NCBI RefSeq assembly: GCF_008704655.1
Contig: NZ_CP023688.1
Coordinates: 5,687,001-5,751,000 of the forward strand
Reading direction: 5' to 3'
Source of the DNA: Streptomyces rimosus
GTDB lineage: Bacteria > Actinomycetota > Actinomycetes > Streptomycetales > Streptomycetaceae
Length of the DNA stretch: 64,000 bases
Shown: positions 8,443 through 17,006 of the stretch, in pieces
Layout: each line of letters opens with the position of its first letter
How positions within the stretch are numbered: position 1 is the stretch's first letter
Program-made: the position numbers and the translations under genes
The notes under the pieces: generated by a model
Told to the model about the DNA's origin: nothing
Seen by the model: only the letters and a program-made list of their open reading frames with translations
Database searches by the model: none

Positions 8443-8993
8443 GGATTCTTCCTAGGTGTGCTCGGGACGCGTGGGGGAGCCCGCAGCGCGCCCGGGTCGG
8501 GCTGACCGGCACCGGCGTCACCTTGCCCGCCCCCTACGTCCTCCGGGGGCCGACGCCACTGGAAGAGGAATCGGCGGAGCAGTCGTGACACCGGGATCCA
8601 CGCCCCCCGTGTTGCTTGCGCGGTGGACCCGGTCGACAGGTCATTCACTGTGTAGCAGGACCGGCGGTTCCGGCCCCGCACACAACAGGGACCGATGACG
8701 TCTCTTGAGAGTCACTGGTCCCGAGGCTGTGCTGCGGACGTTGGGACACCATACGTCCAGCAACCGCACCGGTGGGGCGAGTGAGACAACGGTCACATGT
8801 GCAACCGGGAACCGCGAAGGGGGTTGCGGATGCGGCCCGCGTGCGGGCAGGCCAAGATCACCCGACGCCCCCGGCATGTCGCGACCCCGCCGCGTAGCGG
8901 CCCCCGTGGCGCCACCCGGAGGACGTTTTCCGGCCACCCGCGGGCGCACCGGGTCCCGCCCGAGGAGGTAAGACATCGGACTACCATCGGCCC
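8443..8993. promoter_or_regulatory. 551-nt divergent intergenic region
   Basis: No gene is apparent between the peptide transporter and the response regulator. A relatively AT-rich part (about 8630-8790) contains the imperfect inverted repeat GGACGT-N11-ACGTCC near 8735-8757 and probably the transporter promoter. A probable -10 box for the response regulator is at the far right end and is listed separately. Confidence 0.45.
8982..8987 (+). promoter_or_regulatory. Candidate -10 box (TACCAT) for leaderless response-regulator transcript
   Basis: TACCAT ends 6 nt before the ATG at 8994, so transcription would start at or next to the start codon. The nearest Shine-Dalgarno-like run (GAGGAGG, about 25 nt upstream) is too far away to act. 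Confidence 0.55.
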
Positions 8994-9674
8994 ATGACCC
9001 GTGTACTGCTCGCCGAGGATGACGCGTCCATCTCGGAGCCGCTCGCCCGCGCCCTGCGCCGCGAGGGTTACGAAGTCGAGGTGCGCGAGGACGGCCCCAC
9101 GGCGCTCGACGCCGGTCTGCAGGGCAACATCGACCTGGTCGTCCTCGACCTGGGTCTGCCCGGCATGGACGGCCTGGAGGTGGCCCGCCGGCTCCGTAAC
9201 GAAGGCCACTCCTTCCCCATCCTCGTGCTCACCGCCCGCGCCGACGAGGTCGACACCGTCGTCGGCCTGGACGCCGGTGCCGACGACTACGTCACCAAGC
9301 CCTTCCGGCTCGCCGAACTGCTCGCCCGTGTCCGGGCCCTGCTGCGCCGCGGTTCGTCCGCCGAGCCGCAGCAGCCGCCCGCGACCCACGGCGTGCGCAT
9401 CGACGTCGAGTCGCACCGCGCCTGGATGGGCGACGAGGAACTGCAGCTCACGGCGAAGGAGTTCGACCTGCTGCGGGTGCTGGTGCGGGACGCGGGCCGG
9501 GTCGTCACCCGTGACCAGCTGATGCGCGAGGTCTGGGACACCACCTGGTGGTCGTCCACGAAGACGCTGGACATGCACATCTCGTGGCTGCGCAAGAAGC
9601 TCGGTGACGACGCGGCCAACCCGCGCTACATCGCGACCGTCCGCGGCGTCGGCTTCCGCTTCGAAAAGAGCTGA
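8994..9674 (+). CDS. OmpR/PhoB-family response regulator
   Basis: A 226-residue two-component response regulator. The receiver has the acidic pair Asp9/Asp10, phospho-acceptor Asp52 (VVLDLGLPGMDG), Thr80 and Lys102 (TKPF). A winged-helix DNA-binding domain occupies about residues 130-226 (ELQLTAKEFDLLRVL, MHISWLRKKLGDD, IATVRGVGFRFE). It is followed after 59 nt by its sensor kinase, so they should be co-transcribed. Target genes are not evident; the divergent peptide transporter is one candidate by position only. Confidence 0.95.
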   Translation: MTRVLLAEDDASISEPLARALRREGYEVEVREDGPTALDAGLQGNIDLVVLDLGLPGMDGLEVARRLRNEGHSFPILVLTARADEVDTVVGLDAGADDYVTKPFRLAELLARVRALLRRGSSAEPQQPPATHGVRIDVESHRAWMGDEELQLTAKEFDLLRVLVRDAGRVVTRDQLMREVWDTTWWSSTKTLDMHISWLRKKLGDDAANPRYIATVRGVGFRFEKS

Positions 9675-9733
9675 GAGGCCGCCGCCGGGCGGGAAGAAGT
9701 AGAAGAACCAACGCATCCCGCCCGGAGGACACC

Positions 9734-10984
9734 GTGCGCCGCCGTCTGATCAACTCCACCCTCGCCGTGGTGCTCGTCGTGATCGCCGTCTTCGGTGTGT
9801 CGCTGGTCATCGTGGAGACCCGCACCATCCAGTCGGGGGCGCAGGAGAGCGTGGCCTCCGAGGCCGTACGGCTCGTCGGCATCGTGGAGAGCCGGCTGGG
9901 CAGCGGCGAGAAGCTGACGCCCGGGATCCTCTCGGAGCAGATCACCGCGAAGCGGTACGCGGAGATCGAGGTGCCCGGCCGGCCGCGCATCCAGGTCGGC
10001 TCCCGGCCGGCCGGTGACGTCATCGAGTCCACGCAGCACGGCGACCGCGGCGAACGGGTCACCGTCCAGGAGCCGCGCTCCACGGTCAGCGCCGAGATCG
10101 GCCGTACGCTGCTGGTCATCCTGGCCGTCGCGATCCTGGCGATCCTGGCCGCGGTGGTGCTCGCCGTACGCCAGGCCCGCCGGCTGACCGCGCCGCTGAC
10201 CGACCTCGCGGAGACCGCCGAGCGCCTCGGCTCCGGCGACCCGCGCCCGCGCCACCGCCGCTACGGCGTACAGGAGCTGGACCGGGTCGCGGACGTGCTG
10301 GACGCCAGCGCCGAGCGGATCGCGCGGATGCTCACCGCCGAGCGCCGGCTCGCCGCCGACGCCTCCCACCAGCTGCGGACGCCGCTGACCGCGCTGTCCA
10401 TGCGGCTGGAGGAGATCACCGTCACCGACGACCCGGACACGGTGAAGGAGGAGGCCACCATCGCGCTGGGCCAGGTCGAGCGGCTGACCGACGTCGTCCA
10501 GCGGCTGCTGACCAACTCCCGCGACCCGCGCTCCGGCTCCGCCGTCGCCTTCGACCTCGACGAGGTCGTCAAGCAGCAGGTCGAGGAGTGGCGCCCGGCC
10601 TACCGCAGCGCGGGCCGGGCCATCGTGCGCTCCGGCAAGAAGGGGCTGCGCGCGGTCGGCACGCCCGGCGCGGTGGCACAGGTGCTCGCCACCTTGATCG
10701 AGAACTCGCTGATGCACGGGGACGGCACGGTGGCGCTGCGCACCCGCGTCACCGGCAACCAGGCCGTCGTGGAGGTCACCGACGCCGGCCGGGGCGTACC
10801 GCCGGATCTCGGCTCGCGGGTCTTCGAGCGTACGGTCAGTGGCCGGAATTCGACGGGGCTGGGCCTGGCCGTGGCCCGGGACCTCGCGGAGGCGGACGGC
10901 GGGCGGCTGGAACTGCTCCAGCAGCATCCGCCGGTGTTCGCGCTGTTCCTGGCCCGCGAGGCGGAGCCGTCGTCAGGGGAGTGA
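9734..10984 (+). CDS. Two-component sensor histidine kinase
   Basis: A 416-residue membrane kinase paired with the upstream response regulator. It has one membrane segment at about residues 8-27, a roughly 95-residue extracytoplasmic sensor, a second segment at about 125-146 and a HAMP region. The H-box is ASHQLRTPLTALSM with His212. The catalytic domain has the N-box LIENSLMHGDG, the G1 box VTDAGRGVPPDLG and the G2 box NSTGLGLAVARDLAEADGG. The GTG start at 9734 has GGAGG 7 nt upstream. The signal sensed is unknown; the small sensor loop suggests an envelope or extracellular cue. Confidence 0.95.
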   Translation: MRRRLINSTLAVVLVVIAVFGVSLVIVETRTIQSGAQESVASEAVRLVGIVESRLGSGEKLTPGILSEQITAKRYAEIEVPGRPRIQVGSRPAGDVIESTQHGDRGERVTVQEPRSTVSAEIGRTLLVILAVAILAILAAVVLAVRQARRLTAPLTDLAETAERLGSGDPRPRHRRYGVQELDRVADVLDASAERIARMLTAERRLAADASHQLRTPLTALSMRLEEITVTDDPDTVKEEATIALGQVERLTDVVQRLLTNSRDPRSGSAVAFDLDEVVKQQVEEWRPAYRSAGRAIVRSGKKGLRAVGTPGAVAQVLATLIENSLMHGDGTVALRTRVTGNQAVVEVTDAGRGVPPDLGSRVFERTVSGRNSTGLGLAVARDLAEADGGRLELLQQHPPVFALFLAREAEPSSGE

Positions 10985-11016
10985 GCGCCGGGCGGGCGTC
11001 TCCGTAGCGGCGGGGG

Positions 11017-11559
11017 CTATTCGCGCGGACGCTCCGCGGCGGCAGCGCTCGCCGCCCGCCGTTCCTGCGCGCTCTCGGCCTCGGCCTCGGCGAGGAAGGA
11101 CTCCGCCGTCGCCACGGCCTTGCGCGCGGGCAGCGCCCGGAACACCCAGGTGCGGTACGACCAGAAGCGGAACAGCGTGGCCAGGCCGATGCCGAGGAAC
11201 TTGAAGACGTTGCTCTGCAGCGAGGAGTCCCAGCCGAACCCGTACGTCGCCACGTACAGGACGCCGTTCTCGATCACCAGGCCGACGACGCTGAACAGCA
11301 GGAAGAGCGTCAGCTCCTTGGTGCGGCCGTTCTTGTCCCGGTCCCGGTAGGTGAAGTAGCGGTAGCCGAGGTAGTTGGTGCCGGTGGCCACCACGGTGGC
11401 GACGATGCTGGCCCGGACGACGGGCAGCTCGGTCAGGTGCCGTACGAGGTTGAACACCACGAAGTTGACGAGGACCCCCGCGCCCCCGACGGCGCCGAAC
11501 TTCATGAGTTCGCGGGCCAGTGCGTCCAGTCGGGCCCGCAGTGCGCTCCGTTCACTCAT
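11017..11559 (-). CDS. GtrA-like/flippase-associated membrane protein
   Basis: A 180-residue protein of the GtrA/DPMS family with four membrane segments (about 20-42, 48-70, 84-106 and 116-138) and motifs typical of the family: FGAVGGAGVLVNF near the start and FLGIGLATLFRFWSYRTWVF in the last segment. Family members help move polyprenyl-phosphate-linked sugars across the membrane or support a glycosyltransferase. The C-terminal tail is Ala/Glu-rich. It converges with the sensor kinase with only 32 nt between the stops and has no glycosyltransferase beside it, so its partner is unknown. Confidence 0.85.
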   Translation of the reverse strand: MSERSALRARLDALARELMKFGAVGGAGVLVNFVVFNLVRHLTELPVVRASIVATVVATGTNYLGYRYFTYRDRDKNGRTKELTLFLLFSVVGLVIENGVLYVATYGFGWDSSLQSNVFKFLGIGLATLFRFWSYRTWVFRALPARKAVATAESFLAEAEAESAQERRAASAAAAERPRE

Positions 11560-11675
11560 AGTGATCGTTCAGCTCCTGGTGGTGGGCGTTCGTGGGCGTC
11601 TCGGTGCGGTCGTCAACCTGCATCCCTGCCCGCTCATGCTAACCAGGGGAGGTGTGTGCTGCCTGCCATCCGTGA

Positions 11676-11690
11676 CCGGAGGGGCTCCGG
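11676..11690. terminator. Short candidate hairpin after the I42-family gene
   Basis: CCGGAG-GGG-CTCCGG lies just beyond the stop of the minus-strand gene at 11698. The 6-bp stem is short for a terminator, so confidence is low. Confidence 0.35.
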
Positions 11691-11697
11691 GATTATG

Positions 11698-12135
11698 TCA
11701 GTCCACGGTCACGCGGAACCGTCGTGTCCGGGCGTTCTCGTCCTGCTCGTCGGCCTGCGGGGTGCCGCAGCGGTAGCAGTACCTGAGCGTCACCTCGGTA
11801 TGTCCGGTCCCGCGGGCCGTGAAATCGACGTAGCGGAAGCCGCCCGAGCCCGCGCGGGCCGGCTCGTCGGCGTCGTAGTGCCCGACGGCTCCTTGCAGTA
11901 CGGCCGGGTCCGGCCGCGGTGCGGCGAGGACCCACCGGAAGCCGCTGGCCGGGTTGTCCTTGAGGCGGATGGAGAAGCGGGTGCCGGAGGTGACCGAGAT
12001 CTCCCGCTCGCCCTCCTCGAAGACGACCGGCCCGGTCAGCTGGGTGACCACCGCGTAGACGGCGGCGAGCAGGGCCGCCACGGCGAAGGCGATCCCCGCG
12101 GTCCTGGTGCGCCTGGGTATGTCACCGTCGTCCAT
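11698..12135 (-). CDS. Membrane-anchored chagasin-like protein (inhibitor I42 family)
   Basis: A 145-residue protein with a cytoplasmic start, one membrane segment (about 14-34) and an extracytoplasmic domain. Motifs fit the chagasin/ICP family of cysteine-protease inhibitors: NPASGFRW (61-68) corresponds to the NPTTGY/F loop, and AGSGGFR (95-101) to the Gly-rich loop. The third loop (usually RPW/F) would be near YCYRCGTP and is not canonical. If functional, it would inhibit papain-type proteases outside the membrane. GGAGGGGGA lies just upstream of the ATG. The family assignment comes from motifs only. Confidence 0.72.
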   Translation of the reverse strand: MDDGDIPRRTRTAGIAFAVAALLAAVYAVVTQLTGPVVFEEGEREISVTSGTRFSIRLKDNPASGFRWVLAAPRPDPAVLQGAVGHYDADEPARAGSGGFRYVDFTARGTGHTEVTLRYCYRCGTPQADEQDENARTRRFRVTVD

Positions 12136-12266
12136 GCGCTCTCCCCCTCCACGGCGGCGGTGAGCCTACCGCTCGGGTGATCTCCGCACACGGGGAACGG
12201 CGAGGGTGGCGCACTTGTGTTCGTACGTTCATCCAAGGGGGCGGCGGTGCGCCACGGCCGTACGGA

Positions 12267-12272
12267 TACCCT
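12267..12272 (+). promoter_or_regulatory. Candidate -10 box (TACCCT) for leaderless purK transcript
   Basis: TACCCT is followed by 6 nt (GGGGGC) and the GTG start of purK at 12279. The G-run directly touching the start is too close to be a ribosome-binding site. Confidence 0.5.
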
Positions 12273-12278
12273 GGGGGC

Positions 12279-13418
12279 GTGACGTTCCCGGTAGTCGGCA
12301 TGGTCGGCGGCGGCCAGCTCGCCCGTATGACCCACGAGGCGGGCATCCCCCTCGGCATCAGATTCAAGCTCCTCAGCGACACCCCGCAGGACTCGGCGGC
12401 CCAGGTGGTCGGTGACGTCGTCATCGGCGATTACCGCGACCTGGACACGCTGCGCGCCTTCGCCCGTGGCTGTGATGTGATCACTTTCGATCACGAGCAC
12501 GTTCCCACCGAGCATTTGCGGGCCCTGGAGGCCGACGGCATCCCCGTCCGCCCCGGTCCCGACGCGCTGGTGCACGCCCAGGACAAGGGGGTGATGCGCG
12601 CGAAGCTGACCGAGATCGGGGCGCCCTGCCCCCGGCACCGCATCGTCGCCGATCCGGCGGATGTGGAGCGGTTCGCGGAGGAGGTGGGCGGCTTCCCGGT
12701 CGTCCTGAAGACGGTCCGGGGAGGCTACGACGGCAAGGGCGTATGGGTCGTACGATCCTCCAACGAGGCCGCCGAGCCGTTCCGTGCCGGAGTGCCGGTT
12801 CTGGCCGAGGAGAAGGTCTCCTTCGTCCGGGAACTGGCCGCCAACATCGTCCGCTCGCCGCACGGCCAGGCCGTCGCGTACCCGGTCGTGGAGTCCGTCC
12901 AGGTCGACGGCGTCTGCGACACGGTGATCGCGCCCGCCCCCGGGCTGTCCGAGGAACTGTCCGGCCAGGCGCAGGAGCTGGCGCTGCGCATCGCGCGGGA
13001 GCTGGGCGTGGTGGGCCACCTCGCGGTCGAGCTGTTCGAGACCGCCGACGGCCGCGTCCTGGTCAACGAGCTGGCGATGCGCCCGCACAACTCCGGCCAC
13101 TGGACCCAGGACGGCGCGATCACCTCGCAGTTCGCCAACCACGTCCGCGCCGTCCTCGACCTCCCGCTCGGCGACCCGCGCCCGCGCGCCAGGTGGACGG
13201 TGATGGCCAACGTCCTCGGCGGCGACTATCCCGACATGTATTCCGCGTACCTCCATTGCATGGCACGGGACCCGCAGCTGAAGATCCATATGTACGGAAA
13301 GGACGTGAAGCCCGGCCGCAAGGTCGGCCACGTCAACACCTACGGCGACGACCTGGCCGACGTGCGCGAGCGCGCCGCGCACGCCGCCGGCTACTTGCGA
13401 GGAACCATCACCGAATGA
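12279..13418 (+). CDS. purK: N5-carboxyaminoimidazole ribonucleotide synthase (PurK)
   Basis: A 379-residue ATP-grasp enzyme that converts aminoimidazole ribonucleotide, bicarbonate and ATP to N5-CAIR in purine synthesis. The N-terminal [14 protein letters not shown] motif, the ATP-grasp loop [11 protein letters not shown] and the metal and substrate segments [20 protein letters not shown] and HNSGHWT are intact, and length is normal for the family. The GTG at 12279 is chosen because the Rossmann strand starts just after it and a -10-like box lies 6 nt upstream; a start at 12177 would add an unrelated leader. It overlaps purE by an ATGA junction. Confidence 0.96.
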   Translation: MTFPVVGMVGGGQLARMTHEAGIPLGIRFKLLSDTPQDSAAQVVGDVVIGDYRDLDTLRAFARGCDVITFDHEHVPTEHLRALEADGIPVRPGPDALVHAQDKGVMRAKLTEIGAPCPRHRIVADPADVERFAEEVGGFPVVLKTVRGGYDGKGVWVVRSSNEAAEPFRAGVPVLAEEKVSFVRELAANIVRSPHGQAVAYPVVESVQVDGVCDTVIAPAPGLSEELSGQAQELALRIARELGVVGHLAVELFETADGRVLVNELAMRPHNSGHWTQDGAITSQFANHVRAVLDLPLGDPRPRARWTVMANVLGGDYPDMYSAYLHCMARDPQLKIHMYGKDVKPGRKVGHVNTYGDDLADVRERAAHAAGYLRGTITE

Positions 13419-13951
13419 CAGCGAGCACTTCCCCCACGGTCGGCATCGTCATGGGCTCCGACTCCGACTGGCCCGTCATGGAGGCAGCGGCCAAGGCCCT
13501 GGACGAGTTCGAGGTCCCCTACGAGGTCGACGTCGTCTCCGCCCACCGCATGCCGCACGAGATGATCGCGTACGGCGAGCAGGCCGCCGGGCGGGGCCTG
13601 AAGGCGATCATCGCGGGCGCGGGGGGAGCGGCCCACCTGCCGGGGATGCTCGCGTCGGTCACGCCGCTGCCGGTCATCGGCGTGCCCGTACCCCTGAAGT
13701 ACCTGGACGGCATGGACTCGCTGCTGTCCATCGTGCAGATGCCGGCCGGTGTGCCGGTCGCCACCGTCTCCGTCGGCGGCGCCCGCAACGCCGGACTGCT
13801 CGCCGCCCGGATGCTCGCCGCGCACGACCCGGAGCTGCAGGCCCGGATGCGCGAGTTCCAGCAGCATCTGAACGAGCAGGCCACCGAGAAGGGCAAGCGG
13901 CTGCGCAACAAGGTCGCCTCCCCGGCCTTCGGCTTCGGGAGCGGCAAGTGA
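13415..13951 (+). CDS. purE: N5-carboxyaminoimidazole ribonucleotide mutase (PurE, class I)
   Basis: A 178-residue enzyme that isomerises N5-CAIR, the PurK product, to CAIR. The class I PurE motifs [23 protein letters not shown] and [16 protein letters not shown] are all present, including the catalytic Ser and His. The ATG overlaps the purK stop (ATGA), so translation is coupled. About 20 residues at the C-terminus ([14 protein letters not shown]) extend beyond the usual fold. The dipeptidase gene overlaps its stop by a GTGA junction, which makes a three-gene operon. Confidence 0.97.
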   Translation: MTASTSPTVGIVMGSDSDWPVMEAAAKALDEFEVPYEVDVVSAHRMPHEMIAYGEQAAGRGLKAIIAGAGGAAHLPGMLASVTPLPVIGVPVPLKYLDGMDSLLSIVQMPAGVPVATVSVGGARNAGLLAARMLAAHDPELQARMREFQQHLNEQATEKGKRLRNKVASPAFGFGSGK

Positions 13952-15144
13952 GCGCGTCCCTGGAGGCGGCCCGCGCGCTGCTCGCCGAGCACCCCGTGGT
14001 CGACGGCCACAACGACCTGCCCTGGGCCCTGCGCGAGCAGGTCCGCTACGACCTGGACCGGCGCGATATCGCCGCCGACCAGACCGCCCACCTGCACACC
14101 GACATCCCCCGGCTGCGGGCCGGCGGCGTCGGCGCGCAGTTCTGGTCGGTGTACGTACGGTCCGACTACGCGGGCGACCGGGCGGTCACCGCCACCCTCG
14201 AACAGATCGACGTGGTGCGGCAGCTGGCCGCGCGCTACCCCGACGACCTGCGCCTGGCGTACACCGCCGACGACATGGAAGCGGCGCGCGCGGACGGCCG
14301 GATCGCCTCCCTGATGGGCGCCGAGGGCGGCCACTCGATCGCCAACTCGCTGGCCACCCTGCGCGCGCTGTACGCACTGGGCGTGCGCTACATGACGCTC
14401 ACCCACAACGACAACATCGACTGGGCGGACTCGGCCACCGACGAGCCGCGCGCGCACGGCCTCACCGCCTTCGGCCGCGAGGTCGTCCGTGAGATGAACC
14501 GCCTCGGCATGCTGGTCGACCTCTCGCACGTCTCCGCCGACACCATGCGCGACGCGCTGGACACCAGCACCGCGCCGGTCGTCTTCTCGCACTCCTCCGC
14601 CCGCGCGGTCTGCGACCACCCGCGCAACATCCCGGACGACGTGCTGGAGCGGCTGCCCGCCAACGGCGGCGTCGCGATGGCCACCTTCGTGCCGAAGTTC
14701 ATCCTGCCCGCGGCCGTCGCCTGGACGCTGCGCGCGGACGAGAACATGCGCGCGCACGGCTTCCACCACCTGGACACCACCGCCGAGGCGATGGCCGTGC
14801 ACCGCGACTTCGAGGCGGCGCACCCGCGCCCGCTCGCCACCGCCGCCACCGTCGCCGACCACCTCGACCACATGCGCGAGGTCGCCGGCATCGACCACAT
14901 CGGCATCGGCGGCGACTTCGACGGCACGGCCTTCACGCCCGCCGACCTCGCCGATGTCTCCGGCTATCCGAACCTGATCGCCGAACTCCTCGACCGCAAG
15001 TGGTCCACGGCCGACCTGGCCAAGCTGACCTGGCAGAACGCGGTCCGCACGCTGCGCGGGGCCGAGGATGTCGCGCGGGGGCTGCGGGCCGGGCGCGGAC
15101 CGTCCATCGCGACGATCGAGCAGCTCGACGGCCTCGACGGCTGA
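13948..15144 (+). CDS. Membrane dipeptidase family (renal dipeptidase-like, peptidase M19)
   Basis: A 398-residue amidohydrolase-fold dipeptidase with a binuclear zinc site. Expected ligands are visible: His21 and Asp23 ([10 protein letters not shown]), Glu126 (MGAEGGHS), and the histidines of [12 protein letters not shown] and [11 protein letters not shown]; the closing Asp is in GIGGDFDG. Despite the family name, no signal peptide or membrane segment is seen, so the protein is probably cytoplasmic. It may cleave dipeptides, possibly those containing a D-residue. The GTG start overlaps the purE stop. The intrinsic terminator that should follow is split by an insertion sequence. Confidence 0.93.
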   Translation: MSASLEAARALLAEHPVVDGHNDLPWALREQVRYDLDRRDIAADQTAHLHTDIPRLRAGGVGAQFWSVYVRSDYAGDRAVTATLEQIDVVRQLAARYPDDLRLAYTADDMEAARADGRIASLMGAEGGHSIANSLATLRALYALGVRYMTLTHNDNIDWADSATDEPRAHGLTAFGREVVREMNRLGMLVDLSHVSADTMRDALDTSTAPVVFSHSSARAVCDHPRNIPDDVLERLPANGGVAMATFVPKFILPAAVAWTLRADENMRAHGFHHLDTTAEAMAVHRDFEAAHPRPLATAATVADHLDHMREVAGIDHIGIGGDFDGTAFTPADLADVSGYPNLIAELLDRKWSTADLAKLTWQNAVRTLRGAEDVARGLRAGRGPSIATIEQLDGLDG

Positions 15145-15160
15145 GCGACGCGCAGAACGC

Positions 15161-15208
15161 CACGAGGGGCCGGACTCCGCGGAGACGCTGTTGGTTTATT
15201 CGGTCCCT
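15161..15208. repeat. Left 48-bp inverted repeat at the IS/terminator junction
   Basis: This 48-bp arm is exactly repeated in inverse at 16947-16994. Its outer 17 bp (15161-15177) are half of the disrupted terminator stem. CGCG follows as candidate target duplication, and the inner 27 bp are the insertion-sequence end (GAGACGCTGTTGG and onward). Confidence 0.9.
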
Positions 15209-16973
15209 GCTTGTGCCCCGTCGAGCGTCATCTCGGCGGGGCACAGTGCTGCGAAGTGGCTGGTGCGGGTGCGGGCTCGGGGTGTGCCGGTGAGGTGGGC
15301 GTCGATGCGGGCAAGGTTGATCGCGGCTCCGGTGAGCTGGTGCTGGAGGCTGGTCTTTGTCAGGCCCCGGTAGCGGGATCTGCGCAGGCCGCAGCGCCCG
15401 ACTGCTTGGGAGATGCTGCCCTCGACCCCGGCACGGATCTTGTAACGGTCCTTCCAGGCATCGGTTTGCTGCTCGGCGCGGCTGTGTCGGATGATCTCGT
15501 GTTCCTCCCGGTGACGCAGCATGATCTCCCGGCGCTGGCCGGTAGCCGAGCCCACGCACTCGTGCCGGTGGGGACAGGGGCGACACTCGCTGTGGCGGAA
15601 CCGCACGCGGATGACCGCGAGGCCCTTGGAGTCCGTGCGCGGATACCACTGGGTCGTGGTGACGCCGCCGGGGCAGGCCACCTGCTGCTGGTCCCAGTCG
15701 ACGGTGAATGCGTCCAGGCCGTAGGGGCCCGCGGACTGGGCGGACGTGTTGGCAGCCATGGGCCCGTGCAGCGCGACGCCATGCTCGGTGCGGGCGGCCA
15801 GGACTTGAGTGGCGGTGGGATAACCGGCATCGACCCAGTGTTCGCCGGGCAGGCAGTCGCGGTCGGCGAGGCCCGCGTGGATCGACTGGCTCATCACGCT
15901 GTCCGAGACGGTGGCGACGGTGGTGGCCACGTTCGTGATCAGGTTCGGGGCGTCCGCCTCGCAGATCTCGGTGAGATGGACCTTGTAGCCGTCCCACATG
16001 ATGTCCCGCTTCACGCTGCCACGGGCCTCGCGGTCATACGGGGTGACCAGGCGCATCATGCCCGGCGGACGGTCTTTTGGGTCCCGCCTGGCCACCTCGC
16101 CCTCCACCATGTGGAAGTGCTGGACCCAGACCTGCCGCAGGATCTCCACCTCATCGAGTGCGCGAAGCCGGTGCGGTGCAACGGTGGCGAAGACCTCCTC
16201 CAGCAGCCGCATCCCGTCCCTGCCGATCCGCAGGCCCACCTCGTCCCGGCCTGGCACGGCCCTTGGGGAACCGGGACTCCTCGGCCCGGGTCGCGTAGTG
16301 CCGGAACCAGTCCGGCTCGGCGGCTTCGGCCAGCCAGCCGGGGGCAGCCTGGGCCAGTGCGTTCAGAGCCGATCGCAGCGTCTCCGCGACCAGCTCCAGC
16401 CAGTTCAGCTGCCGTGCCGAGGACAAGATGTGCGTGGAGTCGGTGCGGGCCCGGCCCGCGCTCTTGAGCAGCCCCTTCTCGCGGGCTGCCACCAGCACAC
16501 CGTCCATGACCCGGCGCCCTCCATCGGCCCCGGCCAGCCGGTCCCTGAACTCCGACAGCACCGAGAAGTCGAAGCCGGGATCGCCCAGTTCCAGCCCGAG
16601 GGCGTACTTGAAGTCGATCCGCGCCCGCACCGCTTCCGCGGCCTGGCGGTCGGTCAGCCCGTCCACGAACTGGAGCACCGACACCAGCGCCAGACCGGCC
16701 GGAGACCAGGCAGGCCGGCCTCGTGAGGCGAACAGATCCGCGAAGTCCTCGTCCCGGAACATCGGCCCCAGCTCGTCCCGGACCCGGATCGCCAGGCTTC
16801 CCTTCGCAAACGCCGCCCGGGCCACCCGCACCGTCTCCGCCGGAATCTCCCCCGGCCCACTCGGACGCATCGACATCGACACCCACCCCACACAACAACG
16901 TCGGTCTCCACGACCACAACCGGATCGTGGAGACCGACGTCACGCGAGGGACCGAATAAACCAACAGCGTCTC
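15182..16973 (-). mobile_element. IS1182-family-like insertion sequence, about 1.79 kb
   Basis: The element carries one broken minus-strand transposase gene and perfect terminal inverted repeats of about 24-27 bp, starting GAGACGCTGTTGG and ending at TCGGTCCCT. Because the target is a palindrome (CTCCGCGGAG on both sides), the exact ends are ambiguous: target duplications of 4 (CGCG), 6, 8 or 10 bp all fit. Removing the element and one target copy restores a 17-bp-stem hairpin with a CGCG loop between the convergent dipeptidase and UDP-glucose dehydrogenase genes. The insertion therefore hit a transcription terminator and spared both coding regions. Confidence 0.9.
15196..16876 (-). pseudogene. 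Frameshifted IS1182-like DDE transposase
   Basis: The two pieces together cover a full-length transposase. The N-terminal part (from 16876) has the family start region and a first catalytic Asp in ARTDSTHIL. The C-terminal part (ending 15196) has the second Asp in HWVDAGYPTA, a Cys cluster (CRPCPHRHEC) and the catalytic Glu in AGVEGSISQAV. The reading frame moves by +1 near 16250-16260, between RFPKGRA and RDEVGLRIGRDG. Joining across one extra base would restore continuity, so a one-base insertion is likely. The stop codon lies inside the left terminal repeat. The start is probably the ATG at 16876. A programmed shift cannot be excluded, but I see no slippery motif. Confidence 0.85.
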
Positions 16974-16994
16974 CGCGGAGTCCGGCCCCTCGTG
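16947..16994. repeat. Right 48-bp inverted repeat at the IS/terminator junction
   Basis: Exact inverse of 15161-15208. Its inner part is the right insertion-sequence end and its outer 17 bp (16978-16994) are the second half of the disrupted terminator stem. Confidence 0.9.
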
Positions 16995-17006
16995 TACGCG
17001 TGTCCG

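Noticed and set aside
5218..8505. A 1095-codon plus-strand open frame crossing the surface operon and the transporter gene
   Set aside because: It runs through the 18-bp terminator and antisense to the well-supported transporter, and encodes Arg/Gly/His-rich low-complexity sequence. It is a by-product of high GC content.
16230..16300. Programmed +1 frameshifting in the transposase
   Set aside because: No run of identical bases or rare-codon slippery site is evident at the junction; a simple one-base insertion explains it better.
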